Source of the DNA: Desulfobacter sp.
GTDB taxonomy: Bacteria > Desulfobacterota > Desulfobacteria > Desulfobacterales > Desulfobacteraceae
NCBI GenBank assembly: GCA_028768525.1
Contig: CP054837.1
Location: forward strand, 3,964,001 to 4,028,000
Direction: 5' to 3'
DNA length: 64,000 nt
A program made the translations under genes and the position numbers. How positions within the stretch are numbered: the stretch's first letter is position 1; each line of letters starts with the position of its first letter. The notes beneath the pieces were generated by a model. The model searched no databases and was not told the origin of the DNA. It saw only the letters and a list, made by a program, of their open reading frames with translations. Below are positions 41,796 to 51,575 of the stretch, one piece after another.

Positions 41796-43901
41796 ATGGA
41801 AAAGATTGTATCAGCCGAAATCGGCGGAAAAGAATTAACCATCAGCACGGGGAAGATCGCCAAGCAGGCATCCGGGTCCGTGGTGGTCCAATACGGAGAG
41901 GCGGTTGTCCTTGTGACGGCCGTTGCTGCCAAGGACCCCAAAGAGGATATCAGCTTCCTGCCCCTGTCCGTTGAGTACCAGGAAAAAATTTATGCGGCCG
42001 GCAGAATTCCGGGCAACTATTTCAGGCGGGAGATCGGACGCCCCTCTGAAAACGAGACCTTGAATGCACGGCTCATCGACCGCCCCATCCGTCCCCTGTT
42101 CGAGGACGATTATAATTTTGAAACCCAGGTCATCGCCACGGTAATGTCTACGGACAAGCTCTGCGAGCCCGGTATCCTGGCCATGATCGGCGCTTCGGCT
42201 GCCCTGGAAATTTCAGATATCCCCTTTAACGGCCCCATTGCCGGTATTAAAGTGGGACGGGTCAACGGCGAGTTCGTTGCCAACCCCACCCCGGACCTCA
42301 TGGAAAAAAGCGACATCGATCTGACCGTTGCCGGTTCAAAAACCGGTGTGGTCATGGTTGAAGGCGGTTCAGACATTGTTTCCGAGAAGGATATGCTGGA
42401 TGCCATTTTCTTCGGCCATGAATCCATGCAGCCCATCATTGCCATGCAGGAAGAACTCAAGGCCGCTGTGGGCAAAGAAAAACGCCCCTTCACTCCCCCT
42501 GAACGGGATGAGCAGCTGGCTGAAAAGGTAAAGGCCTTTGCCTGGGACAAGATCCACGAAAAAGTGCAGATCAAAACCAAGATTGAACGGCAGAAGGCGA
42601 TTTCCCAGCTCAAAGACGACGTCGTGGCCCAGTTTGCGGAAGAATATCCGGAACAGGTCAAGGAAATCAAAGAGGTTTTCGGCAAGAGCGTCAAAGCCGT
42701 ATCCAGGGAAATTGTTCTCAAGGAAGACAAGCGCATTGACGGCCGGGCCTTTGACGAAGTCCGTCACATTGCCTGCGAGGCTGCCTGCCTGCCCCGTCCC
42801 CACGGCTCCGCCCTGTTCACCCGTGGTGAAACCCAGGTGCTTTCCACCCTTACCCTGGGCTCCGGCCTGGATGAGCAGCGTTTGGAAACCCTGAATTCCA
42901 ACAACGAAACCCGGGCCTTTATGCTTCATTACAACTTCCCTCCCTATTCGGTGGGAGAAGTCAAACGCCCCGGCGGCCCGTCACGGCGTGACATCGGCCA
43001 CGGCAACCTGGCCCACAGAGCGATTGCAAGAGTGCTTCCTGACCATGACAAGTTTGAATATACCATCCGCCTTGTGGGCGAGGTCATGGAATCCAACGGC
43101 TCCTCCTCCATGGGTACGGTATGCTCCGGCTGCCTGGCCCTCATGGACGGCGGCGTCCCCATCAAGGCGCCGGTATCCGGCATTGCCATGGGTCTGGTCA
43201 AGGAAGGGGATAAAACCGTTGTCCTCTCCGATATCCTGGGCGACGAAGACCACTTCGGCGACATGGATTTCAAGGTGACCGGCACCCGGGAGGGCATCAC
43301 CGCCCTGCAGATGGATATCAAGATCAAAGAGCTGTCCAAAGAAATCATGGAGACCGCTTTGAACCAGGCCAAGGGCGGCCGTATCCACATCCTTGACAAG
43401 ATGCTGGAAACCCTGTCCGAAGCCCGTGCGGAAATTTCTCCCTATGCACCCAAGATCGTTTCCGTCCAGATCGACAAGGACAAGATCCGTGACATCATCG
43501 GCCCCGGCGGCAAGGTGATCCGGGCGCTGCAGGCCGAGACCAACACCACCATCGAGGTGGACGACGACGGCATTGTCAAGATTGCGGCGGAGAACGAAGA
43601 TGATTCCGCCAAGGCCGTGGCCATGGTCAAGGATATTGCCATGGATCCCGAGATCGGCGCCATCTACGAAGGCCCGGTTGTCAAGATCACCGACTTCGGC
43701 GCCTTTGTAAATATCAAATCCGGCACCGACGGGCTGGTCCATATTTCCGAGCTGGCCGACTACCGGGTGAAAAAGGTCACCGATGTGGTCAAGGAAGGCG
43801 AAGTGATCAAAGTCAAGGTATTGGACATTACCCGCGACGGGAAGATCAAGCTCAGCTACAAAGCTGCCAAAAAAGATGAAGAAGAGCAAAACAAAAAATA
43901 G
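41796..43901 (+). CDS. pnp: Polyribonucleotide nucleotidyltransferase (PNPase)
   Basis: PNPase degrades RNA 3' to 5' by phosphorolysis. The 701-residue protein has two RNase PH domains. The first begins with ISTGKIAKQASGSVVVQYGEAVVLVTA; the second has GRAFDEVRHIACEAACLPRPHGSALFTRGETQVL and MDFKVTGTREGITALQMDIKI. An alpha-helical linker lies between them. A KH domain (IRDIIGPGGKVIRALQAETN) and an S1 domain (GAIYEGPVVKITDFGAFVNI) end the chain. Length and domains are normal. The next gene starts 26 bases before its stop. Confidence 0.98.
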   Translation: MEKIVSAEIGGKELTISTGKIAKQASGSVVVQYGEAVVLVTAVAAKDPKEDISFLPLSVEYQEKIYAAGRIPGNYFRREIGRPSENETLNARLIDRPIRPLFEDDYNFETQVIATVMSTDKLCEPGILAMIGASAALEISDIPFNGPIAGIKVGRVNGEFVANPTPDLMEKSDIDLTVAGSKTGVVMVEGGSDIVSEKDMLDAIFFGHESMQPIIAMQEELKAAVGKEKRPFTPPERDEQLAEKVKAFAWDKIHEKVQIKTKIERQKAISQLKDDVVAQFAEEYPEQVKEIKEVFGKSVKAVSREIVLKEDKRIDGRAFDEVRHIACEAACLPRPHGSALFTRGETQVLSTLTLGSGLDEQRLETLNSNNETRAFMLHYNFPPYSVGEVKRPGGPSRRDIGHGNLAHRAIARVLPDHDKFEYTIRLVGEVMESNGSSSMGTVCSGCLALMDGGVPIKAPVSGIAMGLVKEGDKTVVLSDILGDEDHFGDMDFKVTGTREGITALQMDIKIKELSKEIMETALNQAKGGRIHILDKMLETLSEARAEISPYAPKIVSVQIDKDKIRDIIGPGGKVIRALQAETNTTIEVDDDGIVKIAAENEDDSAKAVAMVKDIAMDPEIGAIYEGPVVKITDFGAFVNIKSGTDGLVHISELADYRVKKVTDVVKEGEVIKVKVLDITRDGKIKLSYKAAKKDEEEQNKK

Positions 43902-44667
43902 CTCTTTTTGCCTCTGTCCCCTTGCCAGCGGCAGCAAGGGGAACAGTATACTGGTATCCTCAGCGGATACCGCCGTACTGGTTGATGCAGGGCTTTCAGG
44001 CATAGAGACACAGCGGCGTCTGGACGCCGTGGGGGAGGACCCCCAGAACCTGAAAGCCATCATCATCACCCACGAACACACCGACCATGTAAAAGGGGCG
44101 GGGATATTGAGCCGCAGGTTCGATATCCCCGTCTATATCACCCAAGAGACCTACCGCGCCTGCAAAAACCTGGGGAAAATCGAACACCTTGAGTTTATTG
44201 AGTGCGGAAAATCCTTTGAGATAAACGACCTCAGGGTCAACCCCTTTTCCATTTCCCATGACGCCCGGGATCCCGCCGGGCTAACCCTGAGCCACGGCAA
44301 AAAAAAGATCGGCATTGCAACGGATCTTGGCATTGCCACCAACCTGGTAAAATCCCACCTGAGCGGCTGTAATGCGCTTTACCTGGAATCCAACCACGAT
44401 CCTGAAATGCTTTTCAACGGCCCCTACCCCTGGTATCTGAAGCAGCGGGTGAAATCCAGGACCGGTCACCTTTCCAATTTGGAGGCCCGGGATCTGGTTG
44501 CAGAGCTTCTCCACAGGGACCTGCACCATCTGGTTCTGGCCCACCTCAGCGAAGAGAACAATCGCCCCGAAATGGCAGCCCAGGAAGTGGCTAAGGGACT
44601 CAACGGATCAAACACCGCACTGCATGTGGCCGGCCCGGACCGCCCCGGTGAGAGGATTCAGCTATAA
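43876..44667 (+). CDS. Metallo-beta-lactamase-fold hydrolase, YycJ/WalJ type
   Basis: A 263-residue MBL-fold protein with the metal-binding motif THEHTDH (about residues 56-62), a following His/Asp set (FSISHDARDPAG, ESNHDPEML) and a late HLSEENN. This matches the YycJ/WalJ group, some members of which are 5'-3' DNA exonucleases. The N-terminal CPLASGSKGNSILV is typical of the group. The ATG at 43876 overlaps the end of pnp by 26 bases, and no later start preserves the conserved N-terminus, so the overlap is probably real. Precise substrate unknown. Confidence 0.87.
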   Translation: MKKSKTKNSSFCLCPLASGSKGNSILVSSADTAVLVDAGLSGIETQRRLDAVGEDPQNLKAIIITHEHTDHVKGAGILSRRFDIPVYITQETYRACKNLGKIEHLEFIECGKSFEINDLRVNPFSISHDARDPAGLTLSHGKKKIGIATDLGIATNLVKSHLSGCNALYLESNHDPEMLFNGPYPWYLKQRVKSRTGHLSNLEARDLVAELLHRDLHHLVLAHLSEENNRPEMAAQEVAKGLNGSNTALHVAGPDRPGERIQL

Positions 44668-44804
44668 CCGTTTTTTTAATTTCCCGTCCTAAAAAAATTA
44701 TCCCCCCGGTTGCTTTTTAGTTTTTCATTCAATAGGGATCTGACCCATTATTGGCTTTCCGCCTTGCGGTCAATCAGTTAGGGTGGCTTAAAAAACGCAT
44801 GGGG

Positions 44805-44856
44805 CCGGGTAATATGTATACAGATCATGGGCTGGGGGTGTGTAAAAATTACCCGG
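44805..44856. repeat. Inverted repeat in the gap before the RND operon
   Basis: CCGGGTAAT (44805-44813) and ATTACCCGG (44848-44856) are perfect 9-bp complements 34 bases apart, with a small palindrome TGTATACA (44815-44822) in between. The gap 44668-45030 holds no gene that I can support. Confidence 0.4.
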
Positions 44857-44934
44857 ATCAGGGATTCCCCCTCGCCTCAGATTTCCCGACATTTTAAGAT
44901 ATGCTTTCCGATTTAAATGGGTTATAAGAAAAGG

Positions 44935-44963
44935 TTGTTACCTGGTATGGTCTTTGCTGTTAT
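44935..44963 (+). promoter_or_regulatory. Probable promoter of the RND efflux operon
   Basis: TTGTTA (44935-44940) and TGTTAT (44958-44963) are 17 bases apart, about 60 bases upstream of the first gene. The boxes are moderate matches. Confidence 0.35.
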
Positions 44964-45030
44964 TTTAAGTCGTTAAATGTAAATGGGGGACTGGGCCGTG
45001 GCAGAATTAAATGAATTCAGGACCGATTGA

Positions 45031-46455
45031 ATGATACGTATACTTTGCACCGCGACATGCTTGTTCGTCTGTCTTATCTCCGGATGTAAAACAATGGGGC
45101 CGGAATCTGCGGCAGGACTACCGGTCCAAATGCCGGACGCCTACGCCAACCAGATAATCGCTGGGGAAGAGGGGCGGCTGACGGCCATCCGGGACTGGTG
45201 GACCGCCCTTGGGAGCGATGAGCTCAACGGGATGGTTAAACAGGGACTGGCCGACAACTATGATTTAAAAATCAAACAGGCAAGGATTGACCAGGCTGCA
45301 GCCAGCCTTAAAAAGGAAAAGGCCGCCCTGGCACCGGGCCTGGATTTTTCCCTGGGGGGCAGCAGAAAACATACCCGGACCAAAACCAGGGGCAGCAGTG
45401 CCGTTGAAGACGGCAGCCATTCCTGGGATGGCAGACTCAGCGCCGCCTATACCCCGGATATATGGGGGGAGGCCGGGGCCGCCGTCCAGGCGGCAGACCT
45501 TGCCCTTGAAGCGGCCCGTCAGGATTACAATGCTGCCGCCCTGGATCTGACGGCGGACATCGCAGAAACCTGGGCCAATATCATCTCCGTGGGCCGCCGG
45601 CTGGAGATCCTCCACAGCCAGATTGAGGTCAACACCACCCACCTGGACCTCCAGAAACTGAGGTTCCTCAACGGCAAAGCCTCGGCACTGGATGTCTCCC
45701 AGCAGCGGGAGTCCCTGGCCCAGGCCCTCTCCGCCGTCCCCCTGCTGGAGAAGGAAGAAAAAGAACTGGTCAACAAGCTGGGATTTCTTCTGGGCGCCAC
45801 TCCGGGCCAGCCGGTAATGGTCAAAACCCATGCATTCCCTGAAATGGCCGGCCCGGCCGACCCAGGGATCCCGGCGGCACTTCTGGAAAACCGGCCCGAC
45901 ATCCGGGCGGCCCGGGTGAGGCTGCTGGCGGCCCGGTCCGAGGTGGCGGCGGCACGGGCGGATTTGATGCCCTCACTTACCCTCACGGCCTCGGCCCTTT
46001 TTTCCAGCGGCAGTCTGGACCTGCTGTTTCAAAACTGGGTGGCCTCCCTGGCCGCCTCCCTGGCCGGCCCGATATTTGACGGGGGAAAGCGGCAGGCTGA
46101 AGTTGAGCGGACCCGGGCCGTTGTCAAGGAAAATCTCAACCTCTATGCCAAAACTGTTTCCCAGGCCCTGCAGGAGGTGGAGGACAGCCTGGTGGGCATT
46201 GACCGCCAGGCCGCTTATATCCAGCGGCTGGAAGAGGAGCTTGAGGCGGCCCGGCTCACCCTAATTGATGCCCGGGTCCAATACCTTAACGGCCAGAGTT
46301 CCTATCTCAGCTATCTTACGGCCTGGTCTGCCATTGAGCGGCTGGAGCGGCAGCTGGTCAGCGAGCAGGCCGGCCTGGTCAAAGAACGGATTACCCTGCA
46401 GCGGGCCATGGGATGGCAGGCTGCTGAAACGGATGGAGCAGATAATAATGACTAG
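45031..46455 (+). CDS. RND efflux outer-membrane lipoprotein (OprM/NodT family)
   Basis: The outer-membrane channel of a tripartite pump. The 474-residue protein has a lipoprotein signal MIRILCTATCLFVCLISGC with a good lipobox (LISGC). It then shows two TolC/OEP repeats with long helical segments and typical phrases: DWWTALGSDELNGMVKQGLADNYDLKIKQARIDQA, VAETWANII-type IAETWANIISVGRRLEIL, and LLENRPDIRAARVRLLAARSEVAAARADLMPSLTLTA. It heads a three-gene operon; its stop overlaps the start of the adaptor gene by eight bases. Confidence 0.92.
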   Translation: MIRILCTATCLFVCLISGCKTMGPESAAGLPVQMPDAYANQIIAGEEGRLTAIRDWWTALGSDELNGMVKQGLADNYDLKIKQARIDQAAASLKKEKAALAPGLDFSLGGSRKHTRTKTRGSSAVEDGSHSWDGRLSAAYTPDIWGEAGAAVQAADLALEAARQDYNAAALDLTADIAETWANIISVGRRLEILHSQIEVNTTHLDLQKLRFLNGKASALDVSQQRESLAQALSAVPLLEKEEKELVNKLGFLLGATPGQPVMVKTHAFPEMAGPADPGIPAALLENRPDIRAARVRLLAARSEVAAARADLMPSLTLTASALFSSGSLDLLFQNWVASLAASLAGPIFDGGKRQAEVERTRAVVKENLNLYAKTVSQALQEVEDSLVGIDRQAAYIQRLEEELEAARLTLIDARVQYLNGQSSYLSYLTAWSAIERLERQLVSEQAGLVKERITLQRAMGWQAAETDGADNND

Positions 46456-47644
46456 TCCCAACAAAGCGGCCGCGGGTTTGAGAACGCTGATCAAAGTATT
46501 GCTTCCCCTCTGTTTTATCGCAGGGGGTGTTGCCGGGTTTGATTACTATAAATCCCAAAAGGTGAAGATCAAACGGAATCCGCCGGTAAAGCATGTTCCG
46601 GTGGTGAAGGCCATGGCGGTCTCTCCCGGGACCCATCAGACCCGGATCCATGCCATGGGAACCGTGTCGGCGGACCGGCAGATCGTGCTTAAAGCCCAGG
46701 TGGCAGGGGAAGTGGTATGGGTATCGCCCAAATTTGTCCAGGGTGGAATCATCAAACAGGGAGAGCCCCTGATCCGGCTGGAATCCTCGGACTACAGGCT
46801 GGCCGTGGACAAGGCCAAAAGCAGCCTGGACAAGGCGCTGGCCGATTTTGAAATCGAAAAGGGACAGCAACTCATTGCCAGGGAAGAACTCAAGCTTATT
46901 TCCAAGGTCTCACCTGAGGGGGTAAGGGATACGGCATTGGCACTGCGGAAACCCCAGCTTGAACAGGCCAGGGCCGCCGTGGCCGGTGCCCGGAGCGAGT
47001 ATGATATGGCGACCCTCAACCTTGCCCGAACCCAGATCACAATACCCTTTGACGCCCTTATCCTTGAAAAAAATGTGGATCTGGGATCCACGGCGGCTGC
47101 CCAGGCTGCCCTGGCCACCCTGGTGGATGTCGCCCAATACCGGGTGGAGGCCCAGGTGCCCCTGGACCGGCTGGATCTGCTGGACATCCATGAATCCCGG
47201 GGCAGCCAAGCGGTGATCCGCTCCCTCTACGACGGGCATACGTGGGCGGGACGGGTGGTCCGGACAACGGGAAAGATTACGGGGCAGAGCCGCATGGCAG
47301 GGGTCTTTATCCGTGTGGCCGACCCCCTGGGGCTGGAAAAAAGCCCGGAAAAGGGCGAAGAGACCTTTGCCCTGCTTCTGGGTGACCATGTGGAAACCGT
47401 TATCGCAGGCCGCTCCCTGGACAATGTCTATGCCCTTCCCAGGACCGTCATCCGTGAGAACAATACCATCTGGGTTTATGAAAAGGGCCGATTGGATATC
47501 CGCCGGGCCGAGCCGGTGTGGAAGGAAAAGGAGCGGGTGTTTGTCCGCACCGGCCTTAATCCCGGTGACCAGGTGATAACCTCGGATATTCCCGTTGCGG
47601 TGCGGGGCATGGCCCTGGCCCTGCCCAAAGGAGAACGGTCATGA
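46448..47644 (+). CDS. RND efflux periplasmic adaptor (membrane fusion protein)
   Basis: The HlyD/AcrA-like adaptor linking the inner pump to the outer-membrane channel. The 398-residue product has an N-terminal membrane anchor (LIKVLLPLCFIAGGVAGFDYY) and a lipoyl/biotinyl-like half motif (VSADRQIVLKAQVAGEVVWVSPKFVQGGIIKQGEPLIRLES). A coiled hairpin follows, then the second lipoyl half with LNLARTQITIPFDALILEKNVDLGS, and beta-barrel domains. I place the start at the ATG 46448; the frame is open back to 46265 but that would overlap the channel gene by 190 bases. Its stop overlaps the next start (ATGA). Confidence 0.93.
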   Translation: MTSPNKAAAGLRTLIKVLLPLCFIAGGVAGFDYYKSQKVKIKRNPPVKHVPVVKAMAVSPGTHQTRIHAMGTVSADRQIVLKAQVAGEVVWVSPKFVQGGIIKQGEPLIRLESSDYRLAVDKAKSSLDKALADFEIEKGQQLIAREELKLISKVSPEGVRDTALALRKPQLEQARAAVAGARSEYDMATLNLARTQITIPFDALILEKNVDLGSTAAAQAALATLVDVAQYRVEAQVPLDRLDLLDIHESRGSQAVIRSLYDGHTWAGRVVRTTGKITGQSRMAGVFIRVADPLGLEKSPEKGEETFALLLGDHVETVIAGRSLDNVYALPRTVIRENNTIWVYEKGRLDIRRAEPVWKEKERVFVRTGLNPGDQVITSDIPVAVRGMALALPKGERS

Positions 47645-50600
47645 CCACCGGCGGGCAGACATTGAGCCAGCACCCGGAACCCAAATCAGACCCGGCTTCA
47701 GCCCAGTCCCAATTACCTGAGCGGAAGGGCGCTCTTGCCTGGATGGCGGGCAACTCGGTGGCCGCCAACCTGTTCATGGCTGTCCTTCTTGTGGGGGGGC
47801 TCTTTGCCGGGTTGACCATCAAGCAGGAGGTCTTTCCCGAGTTCAGCCTGGACAGGGTCAGCATTACCGTGCCCTATCCAGGGGCCAGTCCTGAAGAGAT
47901 CGAAAGCGGCATTGTCCTGGCCGTGGAAGAGGCCATCCAGGACCTGGAAGGGATAGACGAAATAACGGCCAATGCCAATGAAGGGGCGGCCGCGGTCACG
48001 GTGGAGGCCCTGGAGGGGGTTGACATCAACCGGCTCTGGCAGGAAATCAAGGCCGAGGTGGACCGGATTTCCACCTTTCCCGACGAAGCCGAAGATCCCG
48101 TGGTCACCATTGCCGCCCGGAAGCGGGAGGTGGTCCGGCTGGCCCTGTACGGGGACGTTCCCGAAACCACCATGCGGGAGATGGCCGACCAGATCCGGGA
48201 TACCCTGCTTCTGAGTCCGGATATCACCCAGGTGGAACTGGAAGGGGTGAGGGACAGGGAAATCCAGGTTGAAATTAAAAGTACCACCCTGAGGCGATAC
48301 GGCCTGACCCTGGCCGATGTGGCCCAGGCCATATCCAAAGCGTCCGTTGAACTGGGGGGAGGGGCCATCAAGGCCGGGGCAGGGGATATCCTGCTCAGGA
48401 TCAAGGACCGCAGGGATTATGCGGCCCAGTACAAGGGCCTGCCCATCATCACCCAGGCCGACGGTTCCCGGGTGCTGCTGGAGGACATCGCCGAGGTCAC
48501 CGAAGGCTTTGAGGAATCGGACAACTGGGCCTCCTTTAACGGCCAGCGGGCCGTTACCATCGGCGTATACCGGGTGGGCGACCAGACTCCCACCCAGGTG
48601 GCCGGCGCCACCAAAAAAATGGTGAAAGAACTCAATCAAGGACTCCCCCAGGGGATGGGCCTGAGCATTGTCCGGGATATGTCCAAGATTTTTGCCCAGC
48701 GGGCCGACCTGCTCCTGAGAAACGCCTATCTGGGGCTGGGGCTTGTCTTTATTTTCCTGGCCCTCTTTCTGGAGATCCGCCTGGCCTTCTGGGTGAGCCT
48801 GGGGATTCCCATCTCCTTTCTGGGGTCATTCCTTTTCCTGGCCCCCACTGATTTTTCCATCAACATGGTGAGCATGTTTGCCTTTATCGTCACCCTGGGG
48901 ATCGTGGTGGACGATGCCGTGGTGGTCGGGGAGAATGTCTATTTTTTCCGGCGCCAGGGCCTTAGCTTTATTGATGCCGCCGTACGGGGCACCCGGACCA
49001 TTGCCATGCCCGTGGTTTTTTCCGTGATCACCAATATGGTGGCGTTTGTGCCGCTGATGTTCATCCCCGGCATCATGGGAAAGATATTTAACACCATTCC
49101 CTTTGTGGTGATTGCGGTTTTTCTGGTTTCCCTTATTGAAAGCCTTTTTATTCTGCCGGCCCATCTCAGCCACCAGCATCGGAAAAGCTTTTTCCCCCTG
49201 AACATTATCGAAGGGTGGCAGAGCCGGTTTTCCCTGTGGTTTGAGCATGCGGTCCGTAAGGTTTACGGCGGCGGCCTGGCGTTTTTGCTTTCTTACCGGT
49301 ATGCGGTGATCGCCTTTGGCCTTGCCCTGCTGCTCATCACGGCCGGATATGTGGCTTCGGGCCGCATGGGCATGGTCATGTTTCCCAAGACGGAATCCAA
49401 TTATGCCTTTTGCGAGGCGGTGCTGCCCTTTGGCACGCCTGAAAATCAGCTGAGGCAGGTGGAGGACCGCCTGGTGGCCGCAGCCCGGCAAACCGTGGCT
49501 GAGAACGGGAAGGACGAATTGTCCCGGGGGATTTTTTCCCAGGTACGGGATAATAGCGTCCGGGTCCGGATTTACCTGACAGACCCCGGTGTCCGGCCCA
49601 TGGGAACGGCGGAGGTGACCCGGATATGGCGGGAAAAGACCGGCCGGATACCGGGGCTTGAGTCCATCGGATTCGAGTCCAACCGGGGCGGGCCCGGATC
49701 AGGGAAAAATCTCACCGTGGCCCTGAGCCACCGGGATAAGGCCCTGCTGGACAGGGCGGGGGAGGCGTTGGCCCTCCGCCTTGGGGAATATCAGATCGTC
49801 CATGACATTGACGACGGCTCGGCCCAGGGAAAGCGGCAGTTCGACATTACCCTGAGCCCGGCAGGCCGGCGCATGGGGCTGACCTCCAGGGAGGTGGCCA
49901 ACCAGGTCCGCCATGCCTTCCAGGGGGTGCAGGCCGTGAAAAATCAGCGGGGCCGCAGCGAGGTGACGGTCCGGGTACGCCTGAGCCGTGAAGAGCGGAT
50001 CTCCGAATCCACCTTCGAGGAGCTGGTGCTCCAGGCGCCGGAAGGGGAAATTCTGCTAAGGGACGCGGTACAGACATACAGCGGGCGGGCATACACCACC
50101 ATCAAGCGGACCAACGGCAAACGGGAGATTCTGGTCACGGCCAACGTCAGGCCCCCCTCCCAGGCGGAAAATGTGCTCCAGGATATGAAAAAGGATATTC
50201 TGCCGCAACTGGTGAAAACCTATCCCGGGCTTTCCTACAGCTTCAAGGGAAGGCAGGCCGATATCCGGGAAAGCATCACCGCCCTGATCAAGGGATTGTG
50301 CATGGCATTGTTCTGTGTATTTGCCCTGCTGGCCATTCCGTTCAAGAGCTATTTTCAGCCCCTGATCATCATGTTCTGCATCCCCTTCGGCATGATCGGT
50401 GCCATTGCCGGCCATGTGATCATGGGGTATTCCCTGTCCCTCATGAGCCTTTTTGGTCTGGTGGCCATGTCAGGGGTGGTGGTCAACGACTCCCTGGTCC
50501 TCATTGATTTTGCCAACCGCAGGGTCCGGGAAGGGGTGCCCCTGTTCTACGCCATTCAGTCTGCGGGCATCCAGCGGTTCCGTCCCATTTTACTGACAAC

Positions 50601-50790
50601 GCTTACCACCTGCGGGGGGCTGGCGCCCATTATTACCGAGACCTCCCGCCAGGCAAGGTTTTTGATCCCCATGGCCATTTCCCTGGGGTTCGGCATCCTC
50701 TTTGCCACCTTTATTACCTTAATCATGGTGCCCTGCCTCTATCTGGTGCTGGAGGACATCAAGGCCTTGTGGGCGGGGGAAGCGCGTTGA
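47641..50790 (+). CDS. RND-family efflux transporter, inner-membrane permease (AcrB-like)
   Basis: The proton-driven inner-membrane pump of the tripartite system. The 1049-residue protein has a short extra N-terminal tail and the first membrane segment at about residues 42-60. Large periplasmic porter loops follow (PYPGASPEEIESGIVLAVEEAIQDLEGIDEI). The proton-relay aspartate pair lies in TM4 (GIVVDDAVVVGEN, about residues 424-425). The second half mirrors the first and includes LFGLVAMSGVVVNDSLVLIDFANR. All expected features are present. Substrate cannot be inferred; the nearest regulator is not adjacent. Confidence 0.95.
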   Translation: MTTGGQTLSQHPEPKSDPASAQSQLPERKGALAWMAGNSVAANLFMAVLLVGGLFAGLTIKQEVFPEFSLDRVSITVPYPGASPEEIESGIVLAVEEAIQDLEGIDEITANANEGAAAVTVEALEGVDINRLWQEIKAEVDRISTFPDEAEDPVVTIAARKREVVRLALYGDVPETTMREMADQIRDTLLLSPDITQVELEGVRDREIQVEIKSTTLRRYGLTLADVAQAISKASVELGGGAIKAGAGDILLRIKDRRDYAAQYKGLPIITQADGSRVLLEDIAEVTEGFEESDNWASFNGQRAVTIGVYRVGDQTPTQVAGATKKMVKELNQGLPQGMGLSIVRDMSKIFAQRADLLLRNAYLGLGLVFIFLALFLEIRLAFWVSLGIPISFLGSFLFLAPTDFSINMVSMFAFIVTLGIVVDDAVVVGENVYFFRRQGLSFIDAAVRGTRTIAMPVVFSVITNMVAFVPLMFIPGIMGKIFNTIPFVVIAVFLVSLIESLFILPAHLSHQHRKSFFPLNIIEGWQSRFSLWFEHAVRKVYGGGLAFLLSYRYAVIAFGLALLLITAGYVASGRMGMVMFPKTESNYAFCEAVLPFGTPENQLRQVEDRLVAAARQTVAENGKDELSRGIFSQVRDNSVRVRIYLTDPGVRPMGTAEVTRIWREKTGRIPGLESIGFESNRGGPGSGKNLTVALSHRDKALLDRAGEALALRLGEYQIVHDIDDGSAQGKRQFDITLSPAGRRMGLTSREVANQVRHAFQGVQAVKNQRGRSEVTVRVRLSREERISESTFEELVLQAPEGEILLRDAVQTYSGRAYTTIKRTNGKREILVTANVRPPSQAENVLQDMKKDILPQLVKTYPGLSYSFKGRQADIRESITALIKGLCMALFCVFALLAIPFKSYFQPLIIMFCIPFGMIGAIAGHVIMGYSLSLMSLFGLVAMSGVVVNDSLVLIDFANRRVREGVPLFYAIQSAGIQRFRPILLTTLTTCGGLAPIITETSRQARFLIPMAISLGFGILFATFITLIMVPCLYLVLEDIKALWAGEAR

Positions 50791-50864
50791 GATTTACACC
50801 GGGCCGGCCCCGACTGCACGGGGGCAGCTGGCCGGGCCGCTTGAAATGAGGTGAAACAGGCGGT

Positions 50865-51575
50865 TCAGCCGTGGAGGCCGAGGATGGCGTCGATCATTTC
50901 CGATGACTGCCTGGCTTCCCGGGAGGTGCCCTGCCAGACCAGATTGCCCGATTCCAGGACCGCAATGCCCTGGGCCGCATCCAAGGCCCGCTGGGTGCTC
51001 TGTTCCACCAGCAGGATGGTCAGCCCCTCTTTGTTGAGGGAAAGGATGGCTTCGTAGCAGATATCCACTGCCTTGGGCATGAGCCCCAGGGAGAGTTCGT
51101 CGATCATCAGCAGCCTGGGCTCTGCCATGAGGGCCCTGCCGATGGCCAGCATCTGCTGCTCCCCGCCGGAAAGGGATCCGGCCTTCTGGTCCATGCGTTC
51201 CCCAAGCCGGGGAAAGATGGAAACCACCCGGTCCATGTTGGCCTGGCTCTGGGCCTTGGCGGTGGTATACCCCCCCACCACCAGGTTTTCCCGGACCGTG
51301 AGGCTTTGGAACAGGCGCCGGCCCTCGGGGCAGATGGCAATGCCTGTTTTGACCCGCTCCATGGGGCTGGCATGGGTGATCTCCCGGCCGTCGTATATGA
51401 TCTGTCCGTTTTTTACCGCGACCTGGCCGGCCAGGGCCATGATCAGGGAGGATTTTCCCGCTCCGTTGGCCCCTAGAATGGCGGTGACGCTTCCTTTTTC
51501 AATATCCAGGGTCAGGGGGCTCACCACCTGCATGTTGCCGTAGCCGCAGGCAAATTCTTTGAGACTGAGTATCAT
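50865..51575 (-). CDS. livF: Branched-chain amino acid ABC transporter, ATPase LivF
   Basis: One of the two ATPases of a LIV-type (HAAT) uptake system. The 236-residue protein has Walker A GANGAGKSSLI, a Q-loop, the ABC signature LSGGEQQMLAIGRALM, Walker B LLMIDELSLGLMP and the switch histidine region (usually H in this loop; here VEQSTQRALD, as commonly seen in LivF). Its start overlaps the livG stop by one base. It is the last gene of livKHMGF and runs toward the RND operon; I see no clear terminator in the 74-base gap. Confidence 0.93.
   Translation of the reverse strand: MILSLKEFACGYGNMQVVSPLTLDIEKGSVTAILGANGAGKSSLIMALAGQVAVKNGQIIYDGREITHASPMERVKTGIAICPEGRRLFQSLTVRENLVVGGYTTAKAQSQANMDRVVSIFPRLGERMDQKAGSLSGGEQQMLAIGRALMAEPRLLMIDELSLGLMPKAVDICYEAILSLNKEGLTILLVEQSTQRALDAAQGIAVLESGNLVWQGTSREARQSSEMIDAILGLHG

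Noticed and set aside
46265..46447. N-terminal extension of the efflux adaptor frame
   Set aside because: It would overlap the outer-membrane protein gene by 190 bases. The ATG at 46448 gives a normal membrane anchor and the tight overlap usual for this operon type.
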